This document shows positions 16,905 through 25,635 of a stretch of DNA of 64,000 nt, piece after piece. Where the stretch lies: positions 868,001-932,000 of the forward strand of contig NZ_CP083663.1 in the NCBI RefSeq assembly GCF_020097815.1. The letters are read 5' to 3'. The notes beneath the pieces were generated by a model. It did not search any database, had not been told where the DNA came from, and saw only the letters and a program-made list of their open reading frames with translations. The DNA comes from Haloprofundus salinisoli. GTDB taxonomy: Archaea > Halobacteriota > Halobacteria > Halobacteriales > Haloferacaceae. The translations under genes and the position numbers were made by a program. Position 1 is the first letter of the stretch. Every line of letters begins with the position of its first letter.

Positions 16905-17690
16905 ATGTCAGTAGCTCCCGACCCAGCCGAGATATTCAAGCGAGCCGTGAAGGAAGGCGAGCGACGCCTCGACCAGTCGCTGCTCGAACTCGCCTCGACG
17001 AGTTTCATCGCGGGGTTCACCGTCGTGTTCGGCATCGTCGCGCTCGGCTACGTCCACGCCGCAGTGGGGCGGCAGTTCGGTCCGCTCGCCGAACTAGCGG
17101 GTGCGCTCGCCTTCGGTGTGGGAGTCGTGTTCCTCATCGTCGGGCGGACGGAACTGTTCACCGAGAACTTCTTCGACCCGACAGCGAAGGCGGTCGAAGC
17201 GGATTCGTGGATGCTCTCGTCGCTCCTTCGTCTCTGGACCGTCACCTTCGCGTTCAACCTGCTCGGCGGCGGCCTCTTCGCGTTGGTCTTCGCCGTGGAG
17301 GGGACGCTGTCGGCGCACACCACAGAGGCGCTGCGAGCGTTCGCCGTGGAGTTCGTCCGCCGAGAGCCGACCGCGGAGTTCGCCAACGGCGTCGCCGGCG
17401 GTGCGCTCGTCGCGCTACTGTCGTTTCTCTTGGCGGCCGTCGACAGCGTCAGGAGCCGTATCACGATGGCGTACATCGTCGGGTTCCTGCTGGCGCTCGG
17501 CCCGTTCGACCACGTCGTCGTCACGATGCTCCACGTCTTCTTCGGCGTGCTGTTCGGAGCGGAGATCGGCGTCGTCTCGTTCGCCGTCATGACGGCTATC
17601 GTCACGGCGGGGAACTTCGTCGGGGGACTCGGCTTAGTGACGTTCACCCACGTCACTCAGTTCAGGGGCGCGCGCGAGTCGGACAGTTGA
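16905..17690 (+). CDS. formate/nitrite transporter (FNT) family protein
   Basis: 261 residues from the ATG at 16905; the frame extends upstream but the region before the ATG is promoter-like. A cytosolic N-terminal helix (KEGERRLDQSLLELASTSF) precedes about six transmembrane segments with family features such as IVGRTELFTENFFDP, and ALGPFDHVVVTMLHVFFG near the end. FNT proteins are pentameric channels for formate, nitrite or hydrosulfide. No formate or nitrite enzyme is adjacent, so the cargo is open. The same family carries HS-, which would suit the sulfur genes elsewhere in the window, but that is speculation. Confidence 0.85.
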   Translation: MSVAPDPAEIFKRAVKEGERRLDQSLLELASTSFIAGFTVVFGIVALGYVHAAVGRQFGPLAELAGALAFGVGVVFLIVGRTELFTENFFDPTAKAVEADSWMLSSLLRLWTVTFAFNLLGGGLFALVFAVEGTLSAHTTEALRAFAVEFVRREPTAEFANGVAGGALVALLSFLLAAVDSVRSRITMAYIVGFLLALGPFDHVVVTMLHVFFGVLFGAEIGVVSFAVMTAIVTAGNFVGGLGLVTFTHVTQFRGARESDS

Positions 17691-17786
17691 CCGTCCTCGT
17701 GGTAAGGGCCTCGAATAGGACGGGTTACAGGCAGTCGATTGAACAGTCCGCTGTTCGCTTCGCTCGCGGAGCAGCGACGCAAGAAG

Positions 17787-17860
17787 TCCGCTCTCCCCGA
17801 TTTGAACGGGGGGCAAGCCGATCTACAGTCGGCTGCTCTGCCAGGCTGAGCTAAGAGCGG
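17787..17860 (-). tRNA. tRNA-Tyr (anticodon GUA)
   Basis: A 74-nt cloverleaf read on the minus strand. The acceptor stem CCGCTCT pairs with AGAGCGG before discriminator A; the D arm is GCTC/GAGC. The anticodon stem GCCGA/TCGGC encloses CTGTAGA with anticodon GTA, and the T arm CCCCG/CGGGG encloses TTCAAAT. The C1:G72 pair is the archaeal tRNA-Tyr identity element. No intron and no encoded CCA. Confidence 0.96.
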
Positions 17861-17883
17861 TGCCCTTCCGTACCGCGCTCTCG

Positions 17884-17892
17884 CGTATAACG
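17884..17892 (-). promoter_or_regulatory. TATA box of the tRNA-Tyr gene
   Basis: On the minus strand CGTTATACG lies 26-30 nt before the mature 5' end of tRNA-Tyr, the expected archaeal TATA position. Confidence 0.6.
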
Positions 17893-17976
17893 ATTACTGT
17901 TCGGCGCGTCGTGCGTGAACGAATCACGCGGATTGGGCAAGATTCAAATAGTGTGGCCGAATTCCTCTCAACGAAG

Positions 17977-18480
17977 ATGAGTAAAGTCACGTTCCGCGCG
18001 GACGACGACCTCGTCGAGCGACTGGAGGCGTTAGACGCCTCCAAGAGCGAGGTCATGCGCGAGGCGCTTCGTGCGTACCTCGACACCTCGGAGCGTGACG
18101 ACGGCGCGGCCGAACCAACGCCCGCGCACATCGACGACCTGGTGCGCGAACGCGTCGACGAACTCGTCGGCGAGTATCTCCGACAGGCCGAGAGCCGCCG
18201 ACCACAGGACGTCAACGTCAACATCAGCCTCGACGGCGCGACTGACGACGACGCCGAGCAGCGTAAGACAACCGTCGACGATGCGGAGGCGATGAACGAG
18301 AAATCCTGCAGTCAGTGCGGCGAAGAGCTGTCCGACGGGCAGATGTACTGCTCGAACTGCGGCGAGAAAGCGTCTCGTCGGCTGTTCTGCGACTGCGGCG
18401 ATGAGGTGCGGTCGGACTGGGCGTTCTGCCCGGGGTGCGGTCGACGGACCCCGGCGGCAGACGTGCTAGACCGTCGTTGA
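17977..18480 (+). CDS. cdrL: CdrL-like ribbon-helix-helix / zinc-ribbon regulator
   Basis: 167 residues from the ATG at 17977. The N-terminal 35 residues (MSKVTFRADDDLVERLEAL, KSEVMREALRAYL) form a ribbon-helix-helix DNA-binding domain. A linker of about 60 acidic residues follows, then a double zinc ribbon with CSQCGEELSDGQMYCSNCG and CDCGDEVRSDWAFCPGCG. In other haloarchaea a long RHH protein (CdrL) lies next to the short RHH protein CdrS and ftsZ2 and binds their promoter; the order here is the same, so I use that name. It may recognise the palindromic repeats at 18520-18674. Confidence 0.78.
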   Translation: MSKVTFRADDDLVERLEALDASKSEVMREALRAYLDTSERDDGAAEPTPAHIDDLVRERVDELVGEYLRQAESRRPQDVNVNISLDGATDDDAEQRKTTVDDAEAMNEKSCSQCGEELSDGQMYCSNCGEKASRRLFCDCGDEVRSDWAFCPGCGRRTPAADVLDRR

Positions 18481-18519
18481 CGCCACAATAGCCCCGCGCA
18501 AACACCGTTTCGCGGCCGT

Positions 18520-18674
18520 GTCTTACACTCGCCGTTACATTTATATCCTGTCGCTCTGTGCTTACGTTCGCGTAAGACGGTCGTCTTACGTTCCGAATCC
18601 GAGGGGGTCAAGTCGTCCTCTTCGCGCGATTTCGGCACGTGAGACGGTGTCGGGCATGCGCCCGACCGTCTTAC
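18520..18674 (+). promoter_or_regulatory. cdrS-ftsZ2 promoter with repeated GTCTTAC/GTAAGAC sites
   Basis: A TATA-like TTTATATC at about 18540-18547 suggests transcription from about 18570. GTCTTAC or its complement occurs at 18520-18526, 18572-18578, 18583-18589 and 18668-18674. The middle two form an 8-bp inverted repeat CGTAAGAC-GGTC-GTCTTACG (18571-18590). An overlapping 6-bp inverted repeat with a TTCG spacer spans 18561-18576. Symmetric 7-8 bp sites fit dimeric ribbon-helix-helix proteins such as the flanking CdrL and CdrS. Confidence 0.6.
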
Positions 18675-18689
18675 CGGGGGAATGTAAAC

Positions 18690-18878
18690 ATGGAGCGTGT
18701 GACACTACGAATTCCGAAGCAGCAGATCGAAGAGGTCGAACAGATGGTGGAGACGGGAGAGTTCCCGAACCGCAGCGAAGCCATCCGTTCGGCCGTCCGC
18801 GAGATGCTCAACGAGCAGGCCGATGAACGCGACGCGAAACGTCCCGAGCGCACCAAGCGCAGCTGGGCAAAGGTGTAA
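18690..18878 (+). CDS. cdrS: CdrS, short ribbon-helix-helix cell-division regulator
   Basis: 62 residues from the ATG at 18690: [21 protein letters not shown], then [16 protein letters not shown], a minimal MetJ/Arc-type ribbon-helix-helix domain, and a basic tail ending RTKRSWAKV. The stop lies 3 nt before the ftsZ2 start, so the two genes form one transcript. This matches the haloarchaeal cdrS-ftsZ2 operon in which CdrS controls cell-division genes. Start choice: the upstream start at 18639 would add 17 residues overlapping one of the GTCTTAC sites. Confidence 0.92.
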   Translation: MERVTLRIPKQQIEEVEQMVETGEFPNRSEAIRSAVREMLNEQADERDAKRPERTKRSWAKV

Positions 18879-18881
18879 TCG

Positions 18882-20072
18882 ATGCAAGATATCGTTCAAG
18901 ACGCACTCGAAAACGCCGAAGCCGAGCAGCGCGATATGGAGGCGCAGAGCGACGACGACGAGTTCGGGGAACCCCGTATCGTCATCGTCGGCTGCGGTGG
19001 TGCCGGGAACAACACCATCAACCGCCTCTACAACATCGGCGTCGAAGGCGCTGACACCGTCGCTATCAACACCGACAAACAGCACCTGAAGATGATCGAG
19101 GCCGATACGAAGATTCTCGTCGGCAAGTCGCTGACCTCCGGCCTCGGTGCCGGCGGCGACCCCTCGATGGGTGAACGCGCGACGGAGATGGCCCAGGGAA
19201 CCGTCAAGGAGGTTCTCGGCCAGGCAGACCTCGTCTTCGTCACCGCGGGGATGGGCGGTGGCACCGGGACCGGTGCGGCCCCCGTCGTCGCCAAAATCGC
19301 CAAAGAACAGGGCGCTATCGTCGTCGGCATGGTCTCGACGCCGTTCAACGTCGAGCGTGCCCGTACGGTGAAAGCCGAGGAAGGACTGGAGAAACTCCGC
19401 AACGAGGCGGACTCCATCATCGTCCTCGACAACAACCGCCTGCTCGACTACGTCCCGAACCTCCCGATCGGCAAGGCGTTCTCGGTGATGGACCAGATCA
19501 TCGCCGAGACGGTGAAGGGTATCTCGGAGACGATCACTCAGCCGTCGCTCATCAACCTCGACTACGCCGACATGTCCACCATCATGAACCAGGGTGGCGT
19601 CGCCGTGATGCTGGTCGGTGAGACCCAGGACAAGAACAAGACCGAAGAGGTGGTCCGCGACGCGATGAACCACCCGCTTCTCGACGTGGACTACCGCGGG
19701 GCGTCCGGCGGCCTCGTCCACATCACCGGCGGCCCGGACCTCACGCTCAAAGAGGCCGAGGGCATCGCCGACAACATCACCGAACGCCTCGAAGCGAGCG
19801 CCAACGTCATCTGGGGCGCGCGCATCCAGGAGGAGTACAAGGGGAAAGTCCGCGTCATGGCCATCATGACCGGCGTCCAGAGCGCGCAGGTGCTCGGCCC
19901 GACGACGCAGAAGCAGGCCGACCGCTCGCGCGCCAGTCTCGACGGGAGCTCGGAGTTCGAGACGAGCCAGAACCGCCAGCGCCGGACAAACGCGAACTCG
20001 AACGGCTCGTGGCAGTCCGACGGCGGACGCGACGAGGTCGAACGCAACAACGGCCTCGACGTCATCCGCTAA
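18882..20072 (+). CDS. ftsZ2: cell division protein FtsZ2
   Basis: 396 residues. Tubulin-like GTPase of the archaeal division ring. After an acidic N-terminal arm (1-30) comes [17 protein letters not shown], then the tubulin signature GGGTGTG (125-131). The catalytic T7 loop follows as [16 protein letters not shown], with its conserved NxDxxD acids. A glutamine/asparagine-rich C-terminal tail ([12 protein letters not shown] to the end) follows the globular part. The placement after cdrS identifies the FtsZ2 paralogue, which in Haloferax is needed for ring constriction, rather than FtsZ1. Confidence 0.95.
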   Translation: MQDIVQDALENAEAEQRDMEAQSDDDEFGEPRIVIVGCGGAGNNTINRLYNIGVEGADTVAINTDKQHLKMIEADTKILVGKSLTSGLGAGGDPSMGERATEMAQGTVKEVLGQADLVFVTAGMGGGTGTGAAPVVAKIAKEQGAIVVGMVSTPFNVERARTVKAEEGLEKLRNEADSIIVLDNNRLLDYVPNLPIGKAFSVMDQIIAETVKGISETITQPSLINLDYADMSTIMNQGGVAVMLVGETQDKNKTEEVVRDAMNHPLLDVDYRGASGGLVHITGGPDLTLKEAEGIADNITERLEASANVIWGARIQEEYKGKVRVMAIMTGVQSAQVLGPTTQKQADRSRASLDGSSEFETSQNRQRRTNANSNGSWQSDGGRDEVERNNGLDVIR

Positions 20073-20144
20073 CTGCCGGCGACTTCGACCGTGCTCGGTT
20101 CTCAACTACTCGAATTCACGTGACGAGCGACGCCTCGTCATCTA

Positions 20145-20164
20145 CCCACGAGTAAACTCGTGGG
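20145..20164. repeat. 8-bp perfect hairpin between convergent ftsZ2 and ncsA
   Basis: CCCACGAG, four-base loop TAAA, CTCGTGGG. It lies in the 171-nt convergent spacer. It could act as a bidirectional terminator, although no T-tract follows. From memory, hairpins of this kind are also seen near the ends of haloarchaeal IS200/IS605 elements, but no transposase is present here. Confidence 0.45.
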
Positions 20165-20243
20165 CTGCCGCCTCGTAGCTGTGTGAGAGGTAGATTACCA
20201 GAACGCGGGTCAAGCGAGCGGTTTCCGCGAGTTCCGTTCGGTC

Positions 20244-21215
20244 TCAGACCGCCTGAACCGCTTCGATGAGTTTACACTTTCTGCAGACGGTGCCACCCGT
20301 CTTCGACCCGCAGCGTTCGCACTCGTTGAGTTCGACGTCCTCGTCGCCGTCGCCGCGGTACCGCTCGGCGGCCATCTGCGCGAGTTCCTCGTAGCCGGCC
20401 ATGATGGAGTGTCGCGTTCCGGGGTGGTTCTCTTCGAGTTTCAACAGCAACTGCTGAATCTCCCCCCTGTACGCTTCGCTCGCGTGTGGGCACTCGGTGA
20501 TGTGCGCCGGGAGGTCTTTGAGGTGCGCGTACAGCGCGACCTCCTTCTCGGGCACGTCGCGCAGCGGTTTCGCGCGGGGGACGAAGTCGTCGGTGAGCGC
20601 GCGCTCGTCGAACCCGCCGATGCTCGCGTCGAAGTGCTTGGCTACTTGGGTCACGTCGCCTTCGAGGAAGTTCATCAGCGCCGTCTGCGCCTCGTCGTCG
20701 AGGTTGTGGCCGGTCAGCAGCTTATTCGCGCCCAGTTCCTCGGCGTACTGTTCGAGCAGGTCGCGTCGGAAGACGCCGCAGTACGCGCAGGGGGCCATAT
20801 TCTCGGGGTCCTTCTCCACGACGTCGTCCATCCGGACGCCGAGTTCCTCCTCGTAGGAGACGACCTCGTGACGCAGCGAGAGGTCCTCGCAGAGTTCGAC
20901 GCAGGCGTCGAGGCTCTTGTCGCGGTAACCCTCGATACCCTCGTGGATGGAGAGCGCGACGAGTTCGATGCGGGGATCCCGGCCGAACGTCTCGTCCAAG
21001 ATGTGGGTGAGCACGACGCTGTCTTTGCCGCCCGAGAGGCCGATGACCCACGTGTCGGGGTCGTCGGGGCTGGCGTCGCGGGGGACGAGGCTGTCCTCGC
21101 GGACGCGCCGCCGGACGCGTTTCTCGACCGAGGCGCAGAAGTGGTTCTCGCAGAGATGCGCCCCCGAGTAGCTCGCGACCATGACGGCGTCGCGGTCGCA
21201 CTTGTCGCACTCCAT
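20244..21215 (-). CDS. ncsA: tRNA 2-thiolation enzyme NcsA (TtcA/Ncs6 family)
   Basis: 323 residues. The PP-loop ATPase motif SGGKDS is at 61-66. An N-terminal zinc knuckle (CDKCDRDA then CENHF), a central CAYCGVFRRDLLEQYA, TGHNLDDEAQTALMNF and a C-terminal knuckle CERCGSKTGGTVCRKC define the TIGR00269/NcsA group. It adenylates U34 of tRNAs and inserts sulfur to give 2-thiouridine. In Haloferax NcsA works with the ubiquitin-like SAMP2 activated by UbaA, whose gene is also in this window (52739). It converges on ftsZ2. Confidence 0.9.
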   Translation of the reverse strand: MECDKCDRDAVMVASYSGAHLCENHFCASVEKRVRRRVREDSLVPRDASPDDPDTWVIGLSGGKDSVVLTHILDETFGRDPRIELVALSIHEGIEGYRDKSLDACVELCEDLSLRHEVVSYEEELGVRMDDVVEKDPENMAPCAYCGVFRRDLLEQYAEELGANKLLTGHNLDDEAQTALMNFLEGDVTQVAKHFDASIGGFDERALTDDFVPRAKPLRDVPEKEVALYAHLKDLPAHITECPHASEAYRGEIQQLLLKLEENHPGTRHSIMAGYEELAQMAAERYRGDGDEDVELNECERCGSKTGGTVCRKCKLIEAVQAV

Positions 21216-21327
21216 TTCGTGGGTGTTGCCGTCTCACGCGTATGACCGTTTCGTCTCCGCGAGAGCGGGGTACCGCGGCACCGGCCCACATCCGAACTGA
21301 CTTCCCGCAACTCTGCGACGAACGCCC

Positions 21328-21783
21328 ATGAGCGAATCGCTCCGAACCCGTCTCACGCGCCTCGGGTTCAACCTCCACCCCACGTATCGGAGCACCGGCG
21401 GCAGAGTCCGGTACATCGCCGCCGACTGGAGTCGCGTGCAGGTCGAACTCCCGCTGACGTGGCGGACGAAGAACGTCTACGGGACGATGTTCGGCGGGAG
21501 CATGTACGCCGCCGTCGACCCGGTGTACGTCATCATGTTGAACCGACGGCTCGGCGACGGGTTCACCGTCTGGGACCGCGCGGCGGAGATCGAGTTCAAG
21601 CGACCGGGCGACCGGACGCTGTACGCCGACTTCCGCCTGCCCGACGGAGAGATCGAGACGATTGGGGAGGCGCTCGACCCCGGCGAGTCGACCGACCGCG
21701 AGTACGAGCTGCGGTTGTTCGATGCCGACGGCGACGTGTACGCCGAGGTTTCGAAGACGCTGTACGTCCGCCGCGACGAGTGA
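21328..21783 (+). CDS. DUF4442 hotdog-fold protein (putative thioesterase)
   Basis: 151 residues matching the DUF4442 type of hotdog fold related to acyl-CoA thioesterases: TYRSTGGRVRYIAADWSRVQVELP, NVYGTMFGGSMYAAVDPVYVIML and WDRAAEIEFKRPGDRTLYADF. The GTMFGGSMYAA helix is the substrate-binding segment of the fold. No activity can be assigned. It starts 112 nt from the divergent ncsA gene and ends 69 nt before the epimerase-like gene on the same strand. Confidence 0.8.
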   Translation: MSESLRTRLTRLGFNLHPTYRSTGGRVRYIAADWSRVQVELPLTWRTKNVYGTMFGGSMYAAVDPVYVIMLNRRLGDGFTVWDRAAEIEFKRPGDRTLYADFRLPDGEIETIGEALDPGESTDREYELRLFDADGDVYAEVSKTLYVRRDE

Positions 21784-21852
21784 AGCCGCTCCGGGTCGAA
21801 GCCCGCGATAGTCCGCCCCGTGTTATTTTGCGCTGACTCCTGTACATCTCGT

Positions 21853-22647
21853 ATGGCGAAGGTCGCAATCACCGGTGCGGCGGGAAACGTCGGCAGAGAG
21901 GCGCTGGACGCGTTCGAGGACACCGACCACGAGGTGACCGCGATAACCCACCGCGAGCACGACGACATCGACAGCGTCGTCCTCGACGTGACCGACCGTG
22001 AGGCGTTCTCGGACGCGCTCTCGGGACAGGACGTGCTCGTCCACCTCGCGGCGAACCCCTCGCCGACCGCCGACTGGGAGGGCGTCTTCGAGACGAACAT
22101 CGACGGGACGCGAAACGCCTACGAGGCGGCCGTCGACAACGACCTCGACCGTGTCGTCTTCGCCTCCTCGAACCACGCCGTCCACCAGTACAACGTCGGC
22201 GAACCCGACGAACCCGAGTCGATGACCGACCGCGTACGGACGGTCCGCCCCGACGACCCGACGCTACCGGACTCCTTCTACGGCGTCTCGAAAGTCTCCG
22301 GCGAGGCGCTGGGTCAGCTGTACGCCGCGCGCCACGACGTCGACGTCGTCAACCTCCGCATCGGCTGGTTGCTCACGGCCGACGACCTCCGCGACAAAGA
22401 CGCCGACGACGAGGTCGACTCGCAGTTCCTCCGCGCGATGTGGCTCAGCCCCCGCGACTGCCGAGCGGTCGTCCGCGACGCGGTGACGTCGTCGCTCGAC
22501 GGCGACGGACTCGGCGATACCGGCGGCGAGGCGGTGACCGTCCACGGCGTCTCCGCGAACGACGACCGCTACCTCTCTCTCACCGAGACCCGACACGCAC
22601 TCGACTACCGGCCGCGGGACAACTCGGCGGCCGAACTCGACGAGTGA
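21853..22647 (+). CDS. NAD-dependent epimerase/dehydratase family protein (extended SDR)
   Basis: 264 residues from the ATG at 21853. MAKVAITGAAGNVGRE gives the TGxxGxxG cofactor loop at the N-terminus. HLAANPSPTADW is the extended-SDR segment after strand 4, FASSNHAVHQYN holds the catalytic Ser, and YGVSKVSGEALGQLY the Tyr-x3-Lys pair. The pattern resembles uronate or NAD-dependent glucose-6-phosphate dehydrogenases of haloarchaea as much as epimerases, so the substrate is left open. A separate start upstream at 21820 is unlikely. Confidence 0.87.
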   Translation: MAKVAITGAAGNVGREALDAFEDTDHEVTAITHREHDDIDSVVLDVTDREAFSDALSGQDVLVHLAANPSPTADWEGVFETNIDGTRNAYEAAVDNDLDRVVFASSNHAVHQYNVGEPDEPESMTDRVRTVRPDDPTLPDSFYGVSKVSGEALGQLYAARHDVDVVNLRIGWLLTADDLRDKDADDEVDSQFLRAMWLSPRDCRAVVRDAVTSSLDGDGLGDTGGEAVTVHGVSANDDRYLSLTETRHALDYRPRDNSAAELDE

Positions 22648-22805
22648 CGGCGGAGAACCGAAGAGAGCGGACAACGGGCGCGGCTCTCAGTGCTTTGAGC
22701 CGTTGTCGACGCGCACCCTATGGGCACGGTGCCGGGCGTCTGCTCGGGAGCCGGGCCGAACCCGGTCGGAAACCGTTTTCCCCGCGGCGCGCGGATGCTC
22801 GGACG

Positions 22806-23456
22806 ATGGAGCGACAGGAAGCTCTCGACCGCGTCGAAGCGCTCGTCGACACGGTCGAGTCCGAACCGATGCCGGTGCCCGTCCGCGAGATCTGGGTGTA
22901 CGGCGACGTCGCGCTCGGACTCGACCCCATCGACCGCCTCGACGTCTACCTCACCAAGGACATCATGATGCGCGGCGACGCGGACGCGGAACGGGCGGGC
23001 GACCTGGAAGCCCGGTTCGGCGTGAAAGGCATCGGCAAGAGCGTCTCCGCCAACTGGGCCGAACAGTTCCCCGGGCACGTCCGCGCCAACGACAACGGCT
23101 ACGCCGCCCCCGAGAAGTGTCTGGCTGCGCACCTCCTCGACGACGGCGAACCCGTCCACCTCGAAGTCTGCAACGCGAGTTTCGACGACAACGTCACCCA
23201 GCGGTTGAAAGGCGCAGTCGCCCGCGACGCCTACGAGGAGATTCTCGACCCCCGCGGCGTCTGTCTCTGGCTGGACGGCCAGCGCGGCGACGAGACCCTC
23301 GAAAAACTCCGCGGCGGCGAACTCCCGTTCCCGACGCTCTCCGGTGCCTTAGAGATGCTCGGAATGGACGACGAGGAGGCGCAGGCCGCCGCGACGCGGA
23401 TGCGCGAGTACCGCGCCGAGCAGACGGGCACGACGGTCCGCGGCGACGTGGTCTGA
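22806..23456 (+). CDS. conserved haloarchaeal protein of unknown function
   Basis: 216 residues from the ATG at 22806. Soluble, no signal peptide. Recognisable stretches are MPVPVREIWVYGDVALGLDPIDRLDVYLTKD, a segment that resembles the start of a nucleotidyltransferase-like fold but lacks a clear GSxxxG motif. Later come a middle LHGEPVHLEVCNASF-like region and a C-terminal AAATRMREYRAEQTG helix. I believe it belongs to a family confined to Halobacteria (DUF7095 from memory, not verified). It lies between the extended SDR and the small lipoprotein on the same strand, with 158 nt upstream. Confidence 0.7.
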   Translation: MERQEALDRVEALVDTVESEPMPVPVREIWVYGDVALGLDPIDRLDVYLTKDIMMRGDADAERAGDLEARFGVKGIGKSVSANWAEQFPGHVRANDNGYAAPEKCLAAHLLDDGEPVHLEVCNASFDDNVTQRLKGAVARDAYEEILDPRGVCLWLDGQRGDETLEKLRGGELPFPTLSGALEMLGMDDEEAQAAATRMREYRAEQTGTTVRGDVV

Positions 23457-23523
23457 GCGCGTGACCGTCCGAGATACCTGACAGTCCGACGTTCTATTTC
23501 CCTCGACGGTGACCGTTCGCCCG

Positions 23524-23745
23524 ATGAGTCGAGACCGCACGTCGAGACGACGGTTCGTCCGCATCGCAGGCGCTACGAGTGTCGCCGCCGCAGTCGGCTT
23601 GGCGGGGTGTTCGACCCCGGGCGGCGGGGAAGGAGACGACGAGAGCGGAGAGACCGGCGGTGGCGGCGGAGGGGGAGAGAACGGCGAGGGTGGAGAAGGG
23701 GGTGAAGAAGACGACTCGCTCACCGGACCGAGCGCCGACCAGTAA
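23524..23745 (+). CDS. small Tat-type lipoprotein
   Basis: 73 residues from the ATG at 23524. SRRRFVRIAGATSVAAAVGLAGC combines a twin-arginine motif, a hydrophobic stretch and a lipobox with Cys at about residue 29. What remains is a low-complexity Gly/Glu-rich tail (GGGGGGGENGEGGEGGEEDD), so no folded domain follows. Small lipoproteins like this are common in haloarchaea and often precede or anchor other components, but no partner is evident. It converges on the methyltransferase gene, whose stop is 20 nt away. Confidence 0.68.
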   Translation: MSRDRTSRRRFVRIAGATSVAAAVGLAGCSTPGGGEGDDESGETGGGGGGGENGEGGEGGEEDDSLTGPSADQ

Positions 23746-23765
23746 CCAGAGGCCTCCGTTTCCGC

Positions 23766-24566
23766 TCACACCCGACCGACGGTCACGTCGAACGGGACCA
23801 CTTCCGCGCGTCGATACTCTTGCTGTCGCATCTGGTCGACCACCGACCGACCCATCTCGCGCCATTCAGCGCGGAGCGCGTCGAACTCGGCGTTCGAGAG
23901 CGCGCGCCGCAGTTCCGTCTCGTACCTGTCGAGACCCTCGCCGGTCGCCTTCAACCGGGCACTCTCCACGTCGCCCTCGTCGTACGGCGGTTCGACGACT
24001 TTCCGCTGGTGGTGTCGGCGCGTCCGGACGTCGGAGAGCCCCGCGTCGGCGAACAGCTCCGACACTCGACTCCCCAACGAGACGTCCGTCCGGACGCCGT
24101 CGAGATACGCCTCTCTGACGCTCCGTTCGAGCGTCACCTCGGGGTCGACCGTCGAGTCGACGCCGACCGACGCGTTGTCTGGTTCGACGGCCGCGACGAG
24201 CTCCGAGGAGACGCGGGCGAACTCGGCGACGACCGCGCTCGGGTCGGGGAGGTTGCTCAGCAGGGCTTGACAGACCACGAGGTCGGCGGCCTCGTCGGCG
24301 ACGGGGAGTCGCGTCGCGTCGCCGGCGACGACCGAGATTCCGGTCTGCTCGCGGGCGACGCGGAGGAGCGTCGGGTCGGCGTCGACGCCGGCGACCTGCG
24401 CGTCGGGCGCTTCCTCGGCGAGCACGCGGGCGAGTTCGCCCGTCCCGCACCCGACGTCGAGAATCCGACGCCGGTTCGGCAGGTCGAGGTCGGAAAGCGC
24501 CTCCCGCGACCCGCCCCACATGCCGTCACGAGTTCGTTCGAGGTACTCGGCGGAGAACCGGCGCAT
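23766..24566 (-). CDS. class I SAM-dependent methyltransferase
   Basis: 266 residues. Motif I is ILDVGCGTGELARVL (about 35-49), followed by VAGVDADPTLLRVAR (acidic residue binding the SAM ribose) and VVAGDATRLPVADEAADLVVCQALLSNLPD (motifs II/III). The C-terminal half lacks specific substrate motifs. Length is standard. Substrate unknown. It is 63 nt from the endonuclease IV gene on the same strand but there is no sign of coupling. Confidence 0.88.
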   Translation of the reverse strand: MRRFSAEYLERTRDGMWGGSREALSDLDLPNRRRILDVGCGTGELARVLAEEAPDAQVAGVDADPTLLRVAREQTGISVVAGDATRLPVADEAADLVVCQALLSNLPDPSAVVAEFARVSSELVAAVEPDNASVGVDSTVDPEVTLERSVREAYLDGVRTDVSLGSRVSELFADAGLSDVRTRRHHQRKVVEPPYDEGDVESARLKATGEGLDRYETELRRALSNAEFDALRAEWREMGRSVVDQMRQQEYRRAEVVPFDVTVGRV

Positions 24567-24629
24567 GGCCGTCGATTCGGGGGCGTCGCTGATAAGCGGG
24601 GGGATTCGGCGTCGTAACAGGGAGGAACG

Positions 24630-25460
24630 TCAGTTCTCGCGCAGTTCCTTGACGCGCGCGATGTTCCACTCGAAGCCCCTGTCGGCCTCGTTCGGCGTCT
24701 CCAGCACCAGCGGAACCTCGGCGAGGTCCGGGTGGTTGACGAACGCCGTCATCCCCTCCTCGCCGATGTAGCCTTCGCCGATGTGGGCGTGTTCGTCCTT
24801 GTTCGTCCCGCACTCGTGTTTGGAGTCGTTCAGGTGGACGCATTTGAGATGTTCGAGACCGACCTCGTCGTCGAAGGCGGCGACCGTCTCGTCGACGCCC
24901 TCCGCCGTCGAAAGGTCGTAGCCAGCGGCGAACGCGTGGGCGGTGTCGAGACAGACGTCGATGTCGAGGTTGGCCTTCTCGATGACGGTGGCGAGGTGTT
25001 CGAAGTCGCCGCCGAGTTTGGTGCCGCTGCCGGCGTCGCTCTCGACGAGCACCGTCACGCCGTCGGGGACGTCGAGTTCGTCCAGCGCCGACGCCGCGTT
25101 TGCGAGACCCTGGTCGACGCCCGCGCCGGTGTGCGCGCCGAGGTGGACGTTGACGTACTCGACGCCGAGTTGCGCCGCGGCGTCGACTTCCTTCTGCATC
25201 GAGTCGATCGACTTCTCGCGGAGGCCGTCTTTCGGCGTGCAGAGGTTGACGAGGTACGACGAGTGGATGACCCACGGGCCGTCGAGTTTCTCGACCGTCC
25301 CCTCGCGGAACGCCGCGGCGTCCTCGTCGCTGATCTCTCCGTGTTTCCACACCTGCGGAGAGTGAGTGAATATCTGCCCGCAGTTGCCGCCGACGGTCGT
25401 CTGCCGGTCGACGGCGTTGTTGACGCCACCCGCAATCGAGACGTGTGCTCCGACTCGCAT
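24630..25460 (-). CDS. nfo: endonuclease IV (AP endonuclease)
   Basis: 276 residues from the ATG at 25460 ([12 protein letters not shown] is the family N-terminus). The trinuclear zinc ligands occur in the expected order: [55 protein letters not shown] and PLVLETPNE. It cleaves the phosphodiester 5' to abasic sites in base-excision repair. Longer frame extensions were rejected. Single gene. Confidence 0.95.
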   Translation of the reverse strand: MRVGAHVSIAGGVNNAVDRQTTVGGNCGQIFTHSPQVWKHGEISDEDAAAFREGTVEKLDGPWVIHSSYLVNLCTPKDGLREKSIDSMQKEVDAAAQLGVEYVNVHLGAHTGAGVDQGLANAASALDELDVPDGVTVLVESDAGSGTKLGGDFEHLATVIEKANLDIDVCLDTAHAFAAGYDLSTAEGVDETVAAFDDEVGLEHLKCVHLNDSKHECGTNKDEHAHIGEGYIGEEGMTAFVNHPDLAEVPLVLETPNEADRGFEWNIARVKELREN

Positions 25461-25635
25461 ATCAGCGCGGAAGAATCCAATAGGCAAAGGAACTTCGGAG
25501 TTGCGGCGACGCCCCGACGCTCCTGTTTCCCGCTCGACGAGTCGTTGACTGTTCGGTATAAGCGGGTCGGCGAAACCCACGAGGCGGTTCGCGGAACTCG
25601 GCGACGAAGAGGAGACGTTCGGGTTCTGAGTCGGG

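Noticed and set aside
18561-18590. Attachment site or terminator before cdrS
   Set aside because: The palindromes sit at the expected start of transcription and share the GTCTTAC motif with other positions in the same promoter, so an operator role is more likely.
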